64,000 bases of DNA from Cupriavidus necator N-1 (GCF_000219215.1 NC_015726.1:2294001-2358000); one strand, 5' to 3'; counted from the stretch's first letter, positions 20,115 to 29,276 are shown. Notes: generated from the letters alone by a model not told the origin. Numbers and translations are program-made.

Positions 20115-21431
20115 TTACTCGCGGGCTGTCTTCTGGAAGCGCTCCAGCAGATCATTGCCGCGTGCCACGGCCGAGTCCAGCGCCGCCTTGGGCTCCTTCT
20201 TGCCGGCCCAGACGGCTTCCAGCTCTTCGTCCACCACGGTGCGGATCTGCACCATATTGCCCAGGCGCACGCCGCGCGACTTGTCTGTGGTCTTGACCAC
20301 CATCTGCTGCACCGACACATCGGCACCCGGGTTCTTGTCGTAGTAGCCCGATTTCTTCGTCATCTCGTAGGCGGCCATCGTCACCGGCAGGTAGCCGGTG
20401 GCCTGGTGCCAGTCAGACTGGATCTCGGGGCGCGACAGGAAATTGAAGAACTTGGCCACGCCCTTGTACTCGTCGGGCTTCTTGCCGCCCATCACCCACA
20501 GCGAAGCGCCGCCGATGATGGTGTTCTGCGGGGCACCCTGCACCTCCGGGTAATACGGCAGTTGCGCCACCGCGAACGCGAACTTGGCGTTCTTGCGGAT
20601 ATTGGCCAGCGATGCCGACGAGCCGGTGAACATCGCGCACTCGCCGTTGTAGAACTTGGCCTGCGACTCGGCCTTGCGCCCGCCGTAGCTGAAGTAGCCC
20701 TTCTTCACCATGTCCTGCAGGTTGGTGATGTGCTTGACGTGCAGCGGGCTGTTGAAGAGCAGGCGCGTATCGGTGCCGCCGAAGCCGTTGTTCTTGGTCG
20801 CGTACAGGGTGTTGTGCCAGGCCGAGAAGCTCTCCAGGTGGACCCAGCCCTGCCAGTCGGTGGTATAGGCGCAGTTGCTGCCCGAGGCCTTGAGCTTGGC
20901 CGAGTACTGCATCACCTCGGGCCAGGTCTTGGGCGGCTTTTCCGGATCCAGGCCGGCCTTCTTGAAGGCGTCCTTGTTGTAGTAGAACACCGTGGTCGAG
21001 CTGTTGAACGGGAACGACAGCATCTCGCCCTTGGACGAGGTGTAGTAGCCCGCCACCGCCGGGATATAGGCCTTCTGGTCGAACTTCTCGCCGGCGTCCT
21101 TCATCACCGCCGAGACCGGCTTGATCGCACCCTTCGCGCTCATCATGGTAGCGGTGCCGACCTCGAACACTTGCAGGATCGCCGGCGCGCCACCGGCGCG
21201 GAACGCGGCGATGCCCGCGGCCATGGTCTCGTCGTAGTTGCCCTTGTTGACCGGCACGATCTTGTAGTCGGACTGGCTGGCGTTGAACTTGTTGGCGATC
21301 TCGTTCACCTTGTCGTTCAGCGCGCCCTGCATGGCGTGCCACCACTGGATTTCTACGGCGGCGTGGGCGCTGCCGGCCCCGGTCAGGGCTGCCAGCGCTG
21401 CGAGTTTGAGCACGGTACGGGAAAAGGACAT
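20115..21431 (-). CDS. ugpB: Periplasmic sn-glycerol-3-phosphate-binding protein
   Basis: 438 aa extracellular solute-binding protein (family 1). The signal peptide [20 protein letters not shown] ends near Ala24, after SAHA. The mature protein begins [12 protein letters not shown], a typical UgpB start. It delivers glycerol-3-phosphate or glycerophosphodiesters to UgpAE. AAAGGAG lies before the ATG. It is the first gene of the ugp operon, with a PhoB-like box about 54-71 bp upstream. Confidence 0.95.
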   Translation of the reverse strand: MSFSRTVLKLAALAALTGAGSAHAAVEIQWWHAMQGALNDKVNEIANKFNASQSDYKIVPVNKGNYDETMAAGIAAFRAGGAPAILQVFEVGTATMMSAKGAIKPVSAVMKDAGEKFDQKAYIPAVAGYYTSSKGEMLSFPFNSSTTVFYYNKDAFKKAGLDPEKPPKTWPEVMQYSAKLKASGSNCAYTTDWQGWVHLESFSAWHNTLYATKNNGFGGTDTRLLFNSPLHVKHITNLQDMVKKGYFSYGGRKAESQAKFYNGECAMFTGSSASLANIRKNAKFAFAVAQLPYYPEVQGAPQNTIIGGASLWVMGGKKPDEYKGVAKFFNFLSRPEIQSDWHQATGYLPVTMAAYEMTKKSGYYDKNPGADVSVQQMVVKTTDKSRGVRLGNMVQIRTVVDEELEAVWAGKKEPKAALDSAVARGNDLLERFQKTARE

Positions 21432-21484
21432 CGGTGGCTCTCCTTTGGTCTGTCTGTTCCGGTCGGTCGAAAATCCGACAGCAT

Positions 21485-21502
21485 GTGATTCTTTTATGAC
21501 AG
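21485..21502 (-). promoter_or_regulatory. Candidate PhoB box upstream of ugpB
   Basis: On the minus strand this reads CTGTCATAAAAGAATCAC. The first 7-mer matches the Pho box repeat CTGTCAT exactly, and the second keeps TCAC in the right register 11 bp later. A weak -10 (GATTTT, 21470-21475) lies about nine bases downstream. The ugp operon belongs to the Pho regulon in E. coli. Confidence 0.6.
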
Positions 21503-21612
21503 CGGCATGTTACGCCTGTCGCACCTGCGCAAGCAAATCAGCAGATTCACCAGTATGGCCAGTACTGTGAGTTTTGCAGTGCAATAAGAGCAATTAGCGC
21601 CAGATCCACGGT

Positions 21613-21618
21613 TACAAT
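21613..21618 (+). promoter_or_regulatory. Candidate -10 element of the HAD gene
   Basis: TACAAT lies 8 bases before the ATG at 21627, so transcription would start within about 2 nt of the start codon. No convincing -35 is seen and there is no ribosome site between. Confidence 0.35.
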
Positions 21619-21626
21619 GGCCCGCC

Positions 21627-22418
21627 ATGCAATCCCTGAACAAGCTCTCTAAAACGGCGTTGCGCAACGTGCGCGGCGTGCTGACCGACATCGACGGCAC
21701 CCTGACCACCGACGGCCGCCTGCCGGCCTCGACCTACTTGGCGCTCGACGGCCTGCACCGCGCGGGCCTGCACGTGATCCCGGTCACCGGGCGCTGCATC
21801 GCCTGGGCCGAGATCCTGACCCGGCTTTGGCCGGTCGACGCCATCATCGGCGAGAACGGTGCGTTCTACGCGCACCTGCACAAGGGCCGCCTGCAGACCC
21901 GTTTCCTGGACGATGCCCCCACGCGCGCACGCAACCTGGAGCGCATCCACGCGCTGGGCCAGCGCATCGTGCGCGAAGTGCCGGGCTGCGCGCTGGCCTC
22001 GGACCAGGCCTGGCATGCCGCCGACCTGGCCATCGACCATGCCGAGGATGTCGCGCCGTTGCCTGAAGACGCCGTGGCCCGCATCGCCGCCATCATGCGC
22101 GAGGCCGGCATGACCGCCACCGTCAGCTCGATCCATGTCAACGGCTGGTTCGGCCTGCACGACAAGCTGTCGATGAGCAAGCTGTGCGTGGCCGAACTGC
22201 TGGGCGAAGACGTGGACGCGCGCCGCGACGAATGGCTTTTTATCGGCGACTCGGCCAACGATGCCAGCATGTTCGCCCACTTTCCGCTGTCGGTTGGCGT
22301 GGCCAATGTGCGCGACATCCTGCCGCAGCTGCCGGTGCCGCCGGCCTATATCACCGCAGCGGCCGGTGGCGAGGGCTTTGCCGAGATGGCGCAGCGGCTG
22401 GTCGAAGCGCGCGGCTAA
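21627..22418 (+). CDS. HAD-superfamily phosphatase (Cof/IIB type)
   Basis: 263 aa. Motif I is TDIDGTLTTDG (catalytic Asp pair near residue 22), motif II is VIPVTGR, and the late motif is FIGDSANDASMF with metal-binding Asp. The cap lies between motifs II and III, as in class IIB enzymes such as sugar phosphatases and mannosyl-3-phosphoglycerate phosphatase. The substrate cannot be read from the sequence. It is divergent from ugpB and followed by a strong terminator. A role with the glycerophosphate genes is possible but unsupported beyond position. Confidence 0.85.
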   Translation: MQSLNKLSKTALRNVRGVLTDIDGTLTTDGRLPASTYLALDGLHRAGLHVIPVTGRCIAWAEILTRLWPVDAIIGENGAFYAHLHKGRLQTRFLDDAPTRARNLERIHALGQRIVREVPGCALASDQAWHAADLAIDHAEDVAPLPEDAVARIAAIMREAGMTATVSSIHVNGWFGLHDKLSMSKLCVAELLGEDVDARRDEWLFIGDSANDASMFAHFPLSVGVANVRDILPQLPVPPAYITAAAGGEGFAEMAQRLVEARG

Positions 22419-22434
22419 ATACGTCACGCAAAAC

Positions 22435-22470
22435 AAAAAACCGGCCGGGAAAGTCCCGGCCGGTTTTTTT
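22435..22470. terminator. Bidirectional intrinsic terminator
   Basis: A 10-bp perfect stem (CCGGCCGGGA at 22441-22450, complement at 22454-22463) with a 3-nt loop is flanked by A6 on the left and T7 on the right. It serves the plus-strand HAD gene and the minus-strand ntrC, which converge here. Confidence 0.95.
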
Positions 22471-22490
22471 GTCGCCTGCCCTGCCCTGGC

Positions 22491-24038
22491 TCAGTCGAAC
22501 CCCAGCTCCTGCAGCTTGCGCGTGATGGTATTGCGCCCGATCCCGAGCCGGGTCGCCGCCTCGACGCGGCGCCCGCGCGTGACACCCAGCGCGGCCTCCA
22601 GCACCGCCTTCTCGAAGCGGCGCGTCAGCACATCCATGACCTCCGGCTGGCCGGCTTCGAGCATCGCCCGTGCCTCGCCAGCAAGCAGGCCTTCCCAGCC
22701 GGCCGAGGCCGGGGCCGGGACCACCGTCGCCACGGACGCGGGCCGGACCGCGGTGGCCGTGTCGGCCTCTGCCACCGTCGCCGCGTACCCGCCGTAGTCG
22801 GCCAGGTCAGGCGCGCTTTCATACTCGGGCGCGCGCACTTCGGCAACGCGCTCAGGCCGCGCCGCATTGACCGGCTCGCTGGTGCCGGCCTCCAGCATCT
22901 CGCGCGGCAGGTCCTTGACCTCGATGGTCTGCGCCGGCGCCATCACGGTCAGCCAGTTGCACAGGTTTTCCAGCTGGCGCACGTTGCCGGGGAACGGCAG
23001 CGTGCTGACATAGACCAGCGCTTCGTCAGACATGCGCTTGGGCTCGACGCCCAGTTCCTTGGCGCTCTTCTGCAGGAAATGACGCGCCAGCAGCGTGATG
23101 TCCTCCGGGCGTTCGCGCAGCGGCGGCAGGCGCAGCCGGATCACGTTCAGGCGGTGGAACAAGTCCTCGCGGAACAGCCCTTCCTTGACGCGCAGCTCCA
23201 GATTCTGGTGTGTGGCGGCAATCACGCGCACATTGGCGCGCAAGGGGTTGTGGCCGCCGACGCGATAGAAATTGCCATCGGACAGCACGCGCAGCAGGCG
23301 CGTCTGCAGGTCGAACGGCATGTCGCCGATTTCATCCAGGAACAGCGTGCCGCCCTCGGCCTGCTCGAAGCGGCCGCGCCGCATGGTCTGCGCGCCGGTG
23401 AACGCGCCGCGCTCATGGCCGAACAGCTCGGATTCGAGCAGGTCCTTGGGGATGGCCGCGGTATTGAGCGCGATAAAGGGCCCGTTGGCGCGCGGGCTGT
23501 GCTTGTGCAGCGCGCGTGCGACCAGTTCCTTGCCGGTGCCGGACTCGCCGGTGATCATCACCGTCACGTTGGACTGCGAGAGCCGGCCGATGGCGCGGAA
23601 CACGTCCTGCATCGCCGGCGCCTGGCCGAGGATCTCGGGCGCATCGACCAGGCGGTCGTCCAATTCTTCCTCGCGCAGGCTTTCTTCCAGCGCGCGGCGG
23701 ATCAGCTCGACCGCCTTGTCGACATCGAAAGGCTTGGCCAGGTATTCGAAGGCGCCGCCCTGGAACGCAGCCACGGCGCTGTCCAGGTCCGAGTAGGCCG
23801 TCATCACGATGACCGGCAGGCCCGGATGCCGCGCCTTGATGGCCTGCAGCAGGTCCAGGCCCGATCCTCCGGGCATGCGGATATCCGATATCAGCACCTG
23901 CGGCTGGTCGTCTTCCAGCGCGGCCAGCGCATCCCGCACATTGGTGAAGCTGCGCGAGAGCAGGCTTTCACGGGCAAGGGCCTTTTCCAGGACCCAGCGG
24001 ATTGATTGATCGTCGTCGACTATCCAGATCGGCTTCAT
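22491..24038 (-). CDS. ntrC: Nitrogen regulation response regulator NtrC
   Basis: 515 aa sigma-54 activator. The receiver domain has D8-D10 and the phosphoacceptor D52 (LISDIRMPGG). The AAA+ domain has GESGTGKELVARALH and GAFTGAQ (the sigma-54-contact loop). A Fis-type helix-turn-helix ends the protein (RLGIGRNTITRKLQELGFD). The start MKPIWIVDDDQSIRW at 24038 matches the family; an upstream start at 24122 is rejected. A longer than usual Ala/Val-rich stretch lies between AAA+ and DNA-binding domains (about residues 395-465). It probably activates glnA through sites at 27732-27776. Confidence 0.96.
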   Translation of the reverse strand: MKPIWIVDDDQSIRWVLEKALARESLLSRSFTNVRDALAALEDDQPQVLISDIRMPGGSGLDLLQAIKARHPGLPVIVMTAYSDLDSAVAAFQGGAFEYLAKPFDVDKAVELIRRALEESLREEELDDRLVDAPEILGQAPAMQDVFRAIGRLSQSNVTVMITGESGTGKELVARALHKHSPRANGPFIALNTAAIPKDLLESELFGHERGAFTGAQTMRRGRFEQAEGGTLFLDEIGDMPFDLQTRLLRVLSDGNFYRVGGHNPLRANVRVIAATHQNLELRVKEGLFREDLFHRLNVIRLRLPPLRERPEDITLLARHFLQKSAKELGVEPKRMSDEALVYVSTLPFPGNVRQLENLCNWLTVMAPAQTIEVKDLPREMLEAGTSEPVNAARPERVAEVRAPEYESAPDLADYGGYAATVAEADTATAVRPASVATVVPAPASAGWEGLLAGEARAMLEAGQPEVMDVLTRRFEKAVLEAALGVTRGRRVEAATRLGIGRNTITRKLQELGFD

Positions 24039-24125
24039 GTGCGTCGCTTGTCTGCTCGGTGTCATTTGGTCTTCCGCATGCCCGGCCACGGCGGGTGCAC
24101 CATCGCTCGCGGACGCCAGCAAAAG

Positions 24126-25304
24126 CTAGTGCAGCGGCAGCAGGATGCGGAAGTCGGTACAGCCCGGCCTGCTCTCGCATTCGATCAAGCCCTCGTGCTG
24201 CTGCACGAAGGTTTGAGCGAGTGTGAGACCGAGTCCGCTGCCGCCATCCCTGCCCGATACCAGCGGATAGAAGATGCGTTCGCGGATGTCTTCGGGGATT
24301 CCCGGGCCGTTGTCGATGACATGCAAGTCCAATGCCAGCTTGAACAGACGCTTGGCAATCGTGACCTGGCGCGCCACGCGCGTGCGCAGCACGATCTGCG
24401 CATCGCCGCGCGCCATGCGGTCGGCCAGCGCCTGCGCGGCGTTGTGCACGATGTTGAGCACGGCCTGGATCAGTTGCTCCATGTCACCCTGCAGCTCGGG
24501 CAGGCTGGCGTCGTAGTCGCGCACGATCTCCAGCCCGTTGGGAAACTCCGCCAGCACCACCGAGCGCACGCGCTCCAGCACTTCGTGGATATTCAGGCTC
24601 GATACGATATGCGGATGCCGGTGCGGCTCCAGCAGCCGGTCCACCAGCGTCTGCAGCCGGTCCGATTCCTTGATGATGACCTGCGTGTATTCGCGCAGCG
24701 AGCGCTCCGGCAGCTCGAACTCCAGCAGCTGCGCCGCGCCGCGGATGCCGCCCAGCGGGTTCTTGATCTCGTGGGCTAGGTTGCGGATCAGTTCCTTGTT
24801 GGCCGAGGTCAGGTCCAGGATGCGCTCTTCGCGTTCGCTGCGCACCTTCTGTTCATTGGGCAGGATCTCCACCACCACGGTGTCGCCCACCGCTTCCAGC
24901 ACGGCGATCACCACGTGCACATGGGCCGGCTCCTGCAGCGGCGGGTGCAGGATCAGGTCCTGCCGGCGCACGTCGAACTGCCGCGTGACCACCGTGTCGA
25001 TCATGCTGTGCAGCTCATCGGAACGCCCGAACAGGTCAGGCAGCGTCAGCTCCACCATGCCCTTGCGCGACACGCCGAAGGTGGCTTCAGCCGCCGGGTT
25101 CGCAAAGACCACGCGCAGCCCCGGCTGCCGCACCAGCAGCACCGGGTTGGCCACCACGTCCAGGCCGGCATGGAGCGCCACGGCGCCCATGGTCAGCACC
25201 TGGGCGCTGCCTTCGGCCGGTGCCGCGTCGGCCGCTGGCGATTCGCCACGGGCGCCGTCGGCACCGCTGACCTTGCGTGACACTCCGCGAATCAGGCGAC
25301 GCAT
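24126..25304 (-). CDS. ntrB: Nitrogen regulation sensor kinase NtrB
   Basis: 392 aa cytoplasmic histidine kinase/phosphatase controlled by PII. A PAS-like domain occupies about residues 45-140. The phosphoacceptor is H178 in NLAHEIKNPLGG. The ATPase region has VLNIVHNAAQAL (N box), VIDNGPGIP (G1) and GGSGLGLTLAQ (G2). There is no membrane segment, as expected for NtrB. It lies 87 bp before ntrC and after a DUF4124-type gene in the glnA cluster. A longer than usual N-terminal tail (about 40 residues, Ala/Pro rich) is present. Confidence 0.95.
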   Translation of the reverse strand: MRRLIRGVSRKVSGADGARGESPAADAAPAEGSAQVLTMGAVALHAGLDVVANPVLLVRQPGLRVVFANPAAEATFGVSRKGMVELTLPDLFGRSDELHSMIDTVVTRQFDVRRQDLILHPPLQEPAHVHVVIAVLEAVGDTVVVEILPNEQKVRSEREERILDLTSANKELIRNLAHEIKNPLGGIRGAAQLLEFELPERSLREYTQVIIKESDRLQTLVDRLLEPHRHPHIVSSLNIHEVLERVRSVVLAEFPNGLEIVRDYDASLPELQGDMEQLIQAVLNIVHNAAQALADRMARGDAQIVLRTRVARQVTIAKRLFKLALDLHVIDNGPGIPEDIRERIFYPLVSGRDGGSGLGLTLAQTFVQQHEGLIECESRPGCTDFRILLPLH

Positions 25305-25308
25305 AAGA

Positions 25309-25890
25309 CTAGTCCTTCAAATTGCCAAGCTCGCGTCGCAGCGACGCCGCATTGGCCTCGCTGCGGGCGATGTCGTCGCGCAGCGCCGCCGTGCGATCGA
25401 GGTATTTCTGATAGTTGCGCTCATTGCCCTGGCGCTCCGGCTGACCGTTGTTGTACTCGGCGCGCAGCCCCTGCAGCTTGGCCTCTTCGGCCTGCAGCTC
25501 CTGCGCGAGCACCGCGCGGCGCTCGCCGTCGCGGCTCTTCTGCGTGGCGCTGTCCACGCGCGGGAAGCTGGTGCCGCCAGCCGCCGCGCCGGCCGTGCTG
25601 CCAGCGCCCTTGGCCGGCGCAGCGATGCGCCCGCCCGGGACCGTCACCACCTCCGGCAGGTTCAGCTTCTTGCAGCCCTTGCCGGCGTTGCCATTGCGAT
25701 ACTCGGGCACGCCATTGGGCCCGGTGCAGACATAGACGTCCGAGGACTGCGCGGAAGACTGCCCGGCCCATGTGCCCAGCGTCAGCGCCACGGCACTCAC
25801 CAGAACAGGGAATCCGAGACGAAATTGGTGCAGAGATCGGGGCAAGGTCAGGGTCCGGCGAGCCGTGCGTGAAGAGGCGTCCATGAACAT
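25309..25890 (-). CDS. DUF4124-type secreted protein with C-terminal coiled coil
   Basis: About 193 aa. A signal peptide-like stretch (FRLGFPVLVSAVALTLG) ends near SSAQ. A short DUF4124-like domain follows (DVYVCTGPNGVPEYRN, with a later GCKKLNL that could pair a second cysteine). A Pro/Ala linker and a predicted coiled coil (about residues 120-190, rich in Glu, Arg and Gln) end it. The start is uncertain: ATGs at 25890, 25884 and 25929 are in frame and none has a clear ribosome site. Its place between glnA and ntrB suggests shared transcription, but I know no nitrogen-related role for it. Confidence 0.75.
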   Translation of the reverse strand: MFMDASSRTARRTLTLPRSLHQFRLGFPVLVSAVALTLGTWAGQSSAQSSDVYVCTGPNGVPEYRNGNAGKGCKKLNLPEVVTVPGGRIAAPAKGAGSTAGAAAGGTSFPRVDSATQKSRDGERRAVLAQELQAEEAKLQGLRAEYNNGQPERQGNERNYQKYLDRTAALRDDIARSEANAASLRRELGNLKD

Positions 25891-25944
25891 GGCGTTAGGT
25901 TTGAACGGGGGTGGAACACGATTCCCCATTCTAGCGAGCAAAGC

Positions 25945-26018
25945 AGAAAGGGGCAGCCGAAGCCGCCCCTTTCTAGTGCAACTGTTGCCCGGTCACAACC
26001 TGCGTCATTCCCGGGCAA
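25945..26018 (-). terminator. Terminator/attenuator hairpins after glnA
   Basis: Two hairpins follow the glnA stop. The one nearer glnA has arms TTGCCCGG/CCGGGCAA (25985-25992, 26011-26018). The second has 10-bp arms AGAAAGGGGC/GCCCCTTTCT (25945-25954, 25965-25974) with a TTCG-containing loop on the minus strand, followed by a mixed T-rich run. Partial read-through would let glnA exceed ntrBC. Confidence 0.65.
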
Positions 26019-26025
26019 GGGCCGC

Positions 26026-27441
26026 TTACAGCGAGTAGTACATCTCGAACTCGACCGGGTGCGTCGTCATGCGGAAACGCGTGACTTCTTCCATCTTCAG
26101 TTCGATGTAGGCATCGATCATCGAGTTCGAGAACACGCCGCCGCGGGTCAGGAACTCGCGGTCGTTGTCCAGGTACTCAAGCGCCTGGTCCAGGCTCGAG
26201 CACACGGTCGGGATCTTTGCATCCTCTTCCGGCGGCAGGTCGTACAGGTTCTTGTCGGCAGCTTCGCCCGGGTGGATCTTGTTCATCACGCCGTCCAGGC
26301 CGGCCATCAGCAGCGCCGAGAAGCCCAGGTACGGGTTCATCAGCGGATCCGGGAAGCGGGTCTCGATGCGGCGGCCCTTCGGGTTGGCGACATACGGGAT
26401 GCGGATCGAAGCCGAGCGATTGCGGGCCGAGTAGGCCAGCTTCACCGGAGCCTCGAAGCCCGGCACCAGGCGCTTGTACGAGTTCGTGCCCGGGTTGGTG
26501 ATGGCGTTCAGGGCGCGGGCGTGCTTGATGATGCCGCCGATGTAGTACAGCGCGAATTCCGACAGGCCGGCGTAGCCGTTGCCCGCGAACAGGTTCTGGC
26601 CGTCCTTCCACACGGACTGGTGCACGTGCATGCCCGAACCGTTGTCGCCAACGATCGGCTTCGGCATGAAGGTGGCGGTCTTGCCGTAGGTGTGGGCGAC
26701 GTTCTGGATCACGTACTTCTGCATCTGGGTCCAGTCGGCGCGCTGCACCAGCGTGCTGAAACGGGTGCCGATTTCGTTCTGGCCCTGGCCAGCCACTTCG
26801 TGGTGGTGGACCTCAACGGGGATGCCCAGCGATTCCAGGATCAGGCACATTTCCGAACGCATGTCCTGGAAGGTGTCGATCGGGGCGACCGGGAAGTAGC
26901 CGCCCTTCTTGCCCGGACGGTGGCCGCTGTTGCCGTGCTCGAATTCCTTGGCCGACGACCACGGGGCTTCTTCGGAGTGGATCTTCACGAAGCAGCCTTG
27001 CATGTCGACGTTCCAGGTCACGCCGTCGAAGATGAAGAACTCGGGTTCCGGGCCGAAGAAGGCGGTGTCGCCCAGGCCGGTGCTCTTCAGGTAGGCTTCG
27101 GCGCGCTTGGCGATGGAACGCGGGTCGCGGTCATAGCCCTTGCCGTCCGACGGCTCGACCACGTCGCAGGACAGCACCAGCGTCGGCTCTTCGTAGAACG
27201 GGTCGATGTGGGCCGTGTTCGAATCGGGCATCAGCAGCATGTCCGAAGCTTCGATACCCTTCCAGCCGGCAATCGACGAACCATCGAAGGCGTGGCCGCT
27301 TTCGAACTTGTCTTCATCGAAGTGCGACACGGGCACGGACACGTGTTGCTCCTTGCCTTTGGTATCGGTGAAACGGAAATCGACGAACTTGACGTCGTTT
27401 TCCTTCACAAGCTTCATCACGTCTGCAACGCTGTGGGCCAT
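26026..27441 (-). CDS. glnA: Glutamine synthetase type I
   Basis: 471 aa, the usual GSI length. It makes glutamine from glutamate, ammonia and ATP as a dodecamer. Landmarks are FDGSSIAGW, the ATP-binding [16 protein letters not shown], and the adenylylation site NLYDLPPEE near residue 398, so activity should be controlled by GlnE. The ATG at 27441 ([12 protein letters not shown]) has GGAG six bases upstream; a longer frame to 27666 crosses the promoter and is rejected. Transcription should use sigma-54 at 27563-27577 with NtrC bound further upstream. Confidence 0.98.
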   Translation of the reverse strand: MAHSVADVMKLVKENDVKFVDFRFTDTKGKEQHVSVPVSHFDEDKFESGHAFDGSSIAGWKGIEASDMLLMPDSNTAHIDPFYEEPTLVLSCDVVEPSDGKGYDRDPRSIAKRAEAYLKSTGLGDTAFFGPEPEFFIFDGVTWNVDMQGCFVKIHSEEAPWSSAKEFEHGNSGHRPGKKGGYFPVAPIDTFQDMRSEMCLILESLGIPVEVHHHEVAGQGQNEIGTRFSTLVQRADWTQMQKYVIQNVAHTYGKTATFMPKPIVGDNGSGMHVHQSVWKDGQNLFAGNGYAGLSEFALYYIGGIIKHARALNAITNPGTNSYKRLVPGFEAPVKLAYSARNRSASIRIPYVANPKGRRIETRFPDPLMNPYLGFSALLMAGLDGVMNKIHPGEAADKNLYDLPPEEDAKIPTVCSSLDQALEYLDNDREFLTRGGVFSNSMIDAYIELKMEEVTRFRMTTHPVEFEMYYSL

Positions 27442-27562
27442 GCCAATCTCCTGGATATTCGGCGGAAGTCTGAGAAAGCCAATTCTTGGGCCTGTCGTCA
27501 CCGGCGCCGATGCATGCTCTGCCGCGCCGTCCCGACCAGCCACGAAAGGACGAGGAATGTTA

Positions 27563-27577
27563 GCAGAAAGCGTGCCA
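27563..27577 (-). promoter_or_regulatory. Sigma-54 promoter of glnA
   Basis: On the minus strand this reads TGGCACGCTTTCTGC, matching TGGCAC-N5-TTGC at all but one base, with GG and GC correctly spaced (-24/-12). It implies a start near 27551 and a leader of about 110 nt. Confidence 0.88.
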
Positions 27578-27731
27578 TGCAAACGCCCCACTGCCACCGG
27601 CAGCCTGAAAAATGTGCAACGTCGGCGAACCGCGCACCGCGGCGGCGTCAGTGTCCGGTCGTACAAGCAGCTGCTCCGCTGCCGAGTGGCGCACCGGTTA
27701 CACGCACTTTTGCGTAGCGCCTCCTAATAAA

Positions 27732-27746
27732 ACACCATAATGGTGC
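27732..27746. promoter_or_regulatory. NtrC-binding site 1 upstream of glnA
   Basis: ACACCATAATGGTGC fits GCAC-N7-GTGC with one mismatch and keeps the CCA..TGG core of enteric glnA sites. Its centre is about 188 bp from the predicted start. Confidence 0.75.
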
Positions 27747-27761
27747 ATTCAGCAAGACGCC

Positions 27762-27776
27762 GCACTGTAACAGTGC
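27762..27776. promoter_or_regulatory. NtrC-binding site 2 upstream of glnA
   Basis: GCACTGTAACAGTGC is a perfect GCAC-N7-GTGC dyad. Its centre is 30 bp (about three helical turns) from site 1, so NtrC dimers could bind the same face cooperatively, as at E. coli glnA. Confidence 0.75.
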
Positions 27777-27903
27777 GTGCGCACCAAAAAGAGTCATCGG
27801 GCGCCCCGACAGCCGGCAATCAGGTTTCGAACCGGCCCGGCGCTATAGAATAGTGTGTAGCGCTCTTGCCGCCTCCATTTCATTCCTCAAATTTGTCACG
27901 CAG

Positions 27904-28368
27904 ATGACCACCCGAGACGATCTCCTCCAGGCCGCCCGCCAGCGCCAGCAACAGAACCAGCTCCCGTATTTCGGCGCGCTGTCGCCGCAGGAAGCCTTTG
28001 CGCTGCTGCAGAACGATCCTTCCGCCGTGCTGGTCGACGTGCGCACCCAGGCCGAGCTGGATTGGGTCGGGGGCGTAGACGTGCCCGACGCGCAGTTCGC
28101 CCACGTCGAATGGATGTCCTATCCGGGCGGCGCGCAGAATGCCCGCTTTGTCGAAGAGCTGAGGGCACGCGTGCCGGCCGACGTGCCGGTGCTGTTCCTG
28201 TGCCGCAGCGCGGCGCGCTCCAAGCACGCCGCGCGCGTGGCCACTGAAGCCGGCTACCACTTCGCCATGGATGTGCTGGAAGGCTTCGAGGGCAACCGCG
28301 ATGACCACCACCACCGCAAGACTGTTGAAGGCTGGTGCGTGCGCGGACTGCCGTGGCACGGCGCCTGA
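27904..28368 (+). CDS. Rhodanese-domain sulfurtransferase-like protein
   Basis: 154 aa, single rhodanese domain. The active-site loop LFLCRSAARSKHAA contains the persulfide-forming C100. VLVDVRTQAELDWVGG is the typical first motif. The ATG at 27904 (MTTRDDLLQAARQ) is chosen by homology; a GTG at 27853 would give a poor leader. Rhodaneses move sulfane sulfur, but the acceptor is unknown. It is divergent from glnA and ends at a strong terminator. Confidence 0.85.
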   Translation: MTTRDDLLQAARQRQQQNQLPYFGALSPQEAFALLQNDPSAVLVDVRTQAELDWVGGVDVPDAQFAHVEWMSYPGGAQNARFVEELRARVPADVPVLFLCRSAARSKHAARVATEAGYHFAMDVLEGFEGNRDDHHHRKTVEGWCVRGLPWHGA

Positions 28369-28390
28369 TCGCGGTCGGGCCAGAATGAGA

Positions 28391-28424
28391 GAAGGGGCAG
28401 CCAAGGCTGCCCCTTCTTCTTTTT
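28391..28424. terminator. Intrinsic terminator after the rhodanese gene
   Basis: A 12-bp perfect inverted repeat (GAAGGGGCAGCC at 28391-28402, complement 28405-28416) with a 2-base centre is followed by TTCTTTTT on the plus strand. The convergent minus-strand gene ends at 28440 and could share it. Confidence 0.9.
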
Positions 28425-28439
28425 GCGACCCGTGGCGCC

Positions 28440-29264
28440 TTAAGCCTGCGCCGCTTCGCGCGGCGGCTGCTCCACGGTCTCGAACCCCATCGCCTGCACG
28501 CCTTCGAGCAGCATCGCATAGGCCGGCGCCAGCAGATCGGCCGGGCCCTTGACCCCCAGGTCGATATGGCGGCGCGCGAAGCGGTCGCCGCGCTGCACGT
28601 CGCCGACCGACGGCAGGCTGAACACGCGGATGCCCGGATGCGCCGCTTCGACCTTCTCCATCAGCGGCGTCAGCGTGGACTCCGGCGCTTCGAACACGTA
28701 GAAGGCCCGCTCCTGCTGCTGCACCTGGTGGAACAGGTGCGCATAGTCGTGGTCCAGCACCCATTCCATCATAGGCCATGCCATCACCGGAAATCCCGGC
28801 ATGAAGTGGTGGTGACCGACCGAAAAGCCCGGGATGCGGTTGTAGCTGTTGGGGATGATGCGCGCGCCCTCGGGGAACTCGCCCATCTTGAAGCGGTGCT
28901 GGTTTTCCGGCAGGTTCAGGTCGGCCTTGACCGGGTCTCCGCCGGCGGTCTCGGCAATGCGCAGCGCGATCAGCTCGCGCGCCTCGGGATGCAGCACCAG
29001 CGGCACGCCCAGCGCGGCGGCCACGCACTGGCGGGTGTGATCGTCCGGCGTGGCGCCGATGCCGCCGGTGCAGAACACCACGTCCGGGCCGGCCAGCGTG
29101 CGCCGCAGCGTGGCGGTGATGCGGGCGCGGTCGTCGCCGACGTATTCGGCCCAGTCCAGGGCCAGGCCGCGCGCGCCCAGCAGTTCGATGGTGCGGCGCA
29201 GATGCTTGTCTTCACGCCGCCCCGACAGGATCTCGTCGCCAATGACGATCAGGCCAAAACCCAT
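28440..29264 (-). CDS. MoCF-domain protein (CinA-like/molybdopterin-binding fold)
   Basis: 274 aa with an N-terminal MoaB/MogA-like domain: GLIVIGDEILSGRREDKH, then VVFCTGGIGATPDDHT, the family's glycine-rich binding loop. It resembles the N-terminal domain of competence/damage protein CinA but lacks the C-terminal amidase domain. The remaining 100 residues are conserved-looking with no motif I can name. Roles as a nucleotide or molybdopterin handling enzyme are possible. It ends 12 bp from the EI24 gene's... start side: EI24 stops at 29277, so the two are probably co-transcribed. Confidence 0.8.
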   Translation of the reverse strand: MGFGLIVIGDEILSGRREDKHLRRTIELLGARGLALDWAEYVGDDRARITATLRRTLAGPDVVFCTGGIGATPDDHTRQCVAAALGVPLVLHPEARELIALRIAETAGGDPVKADLNLPENQHRFKMGEFPEGARIIPNSYNRIPGFSVGHHHFMPGFPVMAWPMMEWVLDHDYAHLFHQVQQQERAFYVFEAPESTLTPLMEKVEAAHPGIRVFSLPSVGDVQRGDRFARRHIDLGVKGPADLLAPAYAMLLEGVQAMGFETVEQPPREAAQA

Positions 29265-29276
29265 ATTGCCCTCGCT

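Larger units (their letters stand above)
27442..27903. other. Intergenic control region between glnA and the rhodanese gene
   Basis: This 462-bp divergent region holds no supported gene. It contains the glnA sigma-54 promoter, two NtrC-like sites (listed separately) and, for the plus-strand rhodanese gene, a TATAGA at 27844-27849. A longer open frame on the minus strand through it is an extension of glnA without codon support. Confidence 0.7.
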
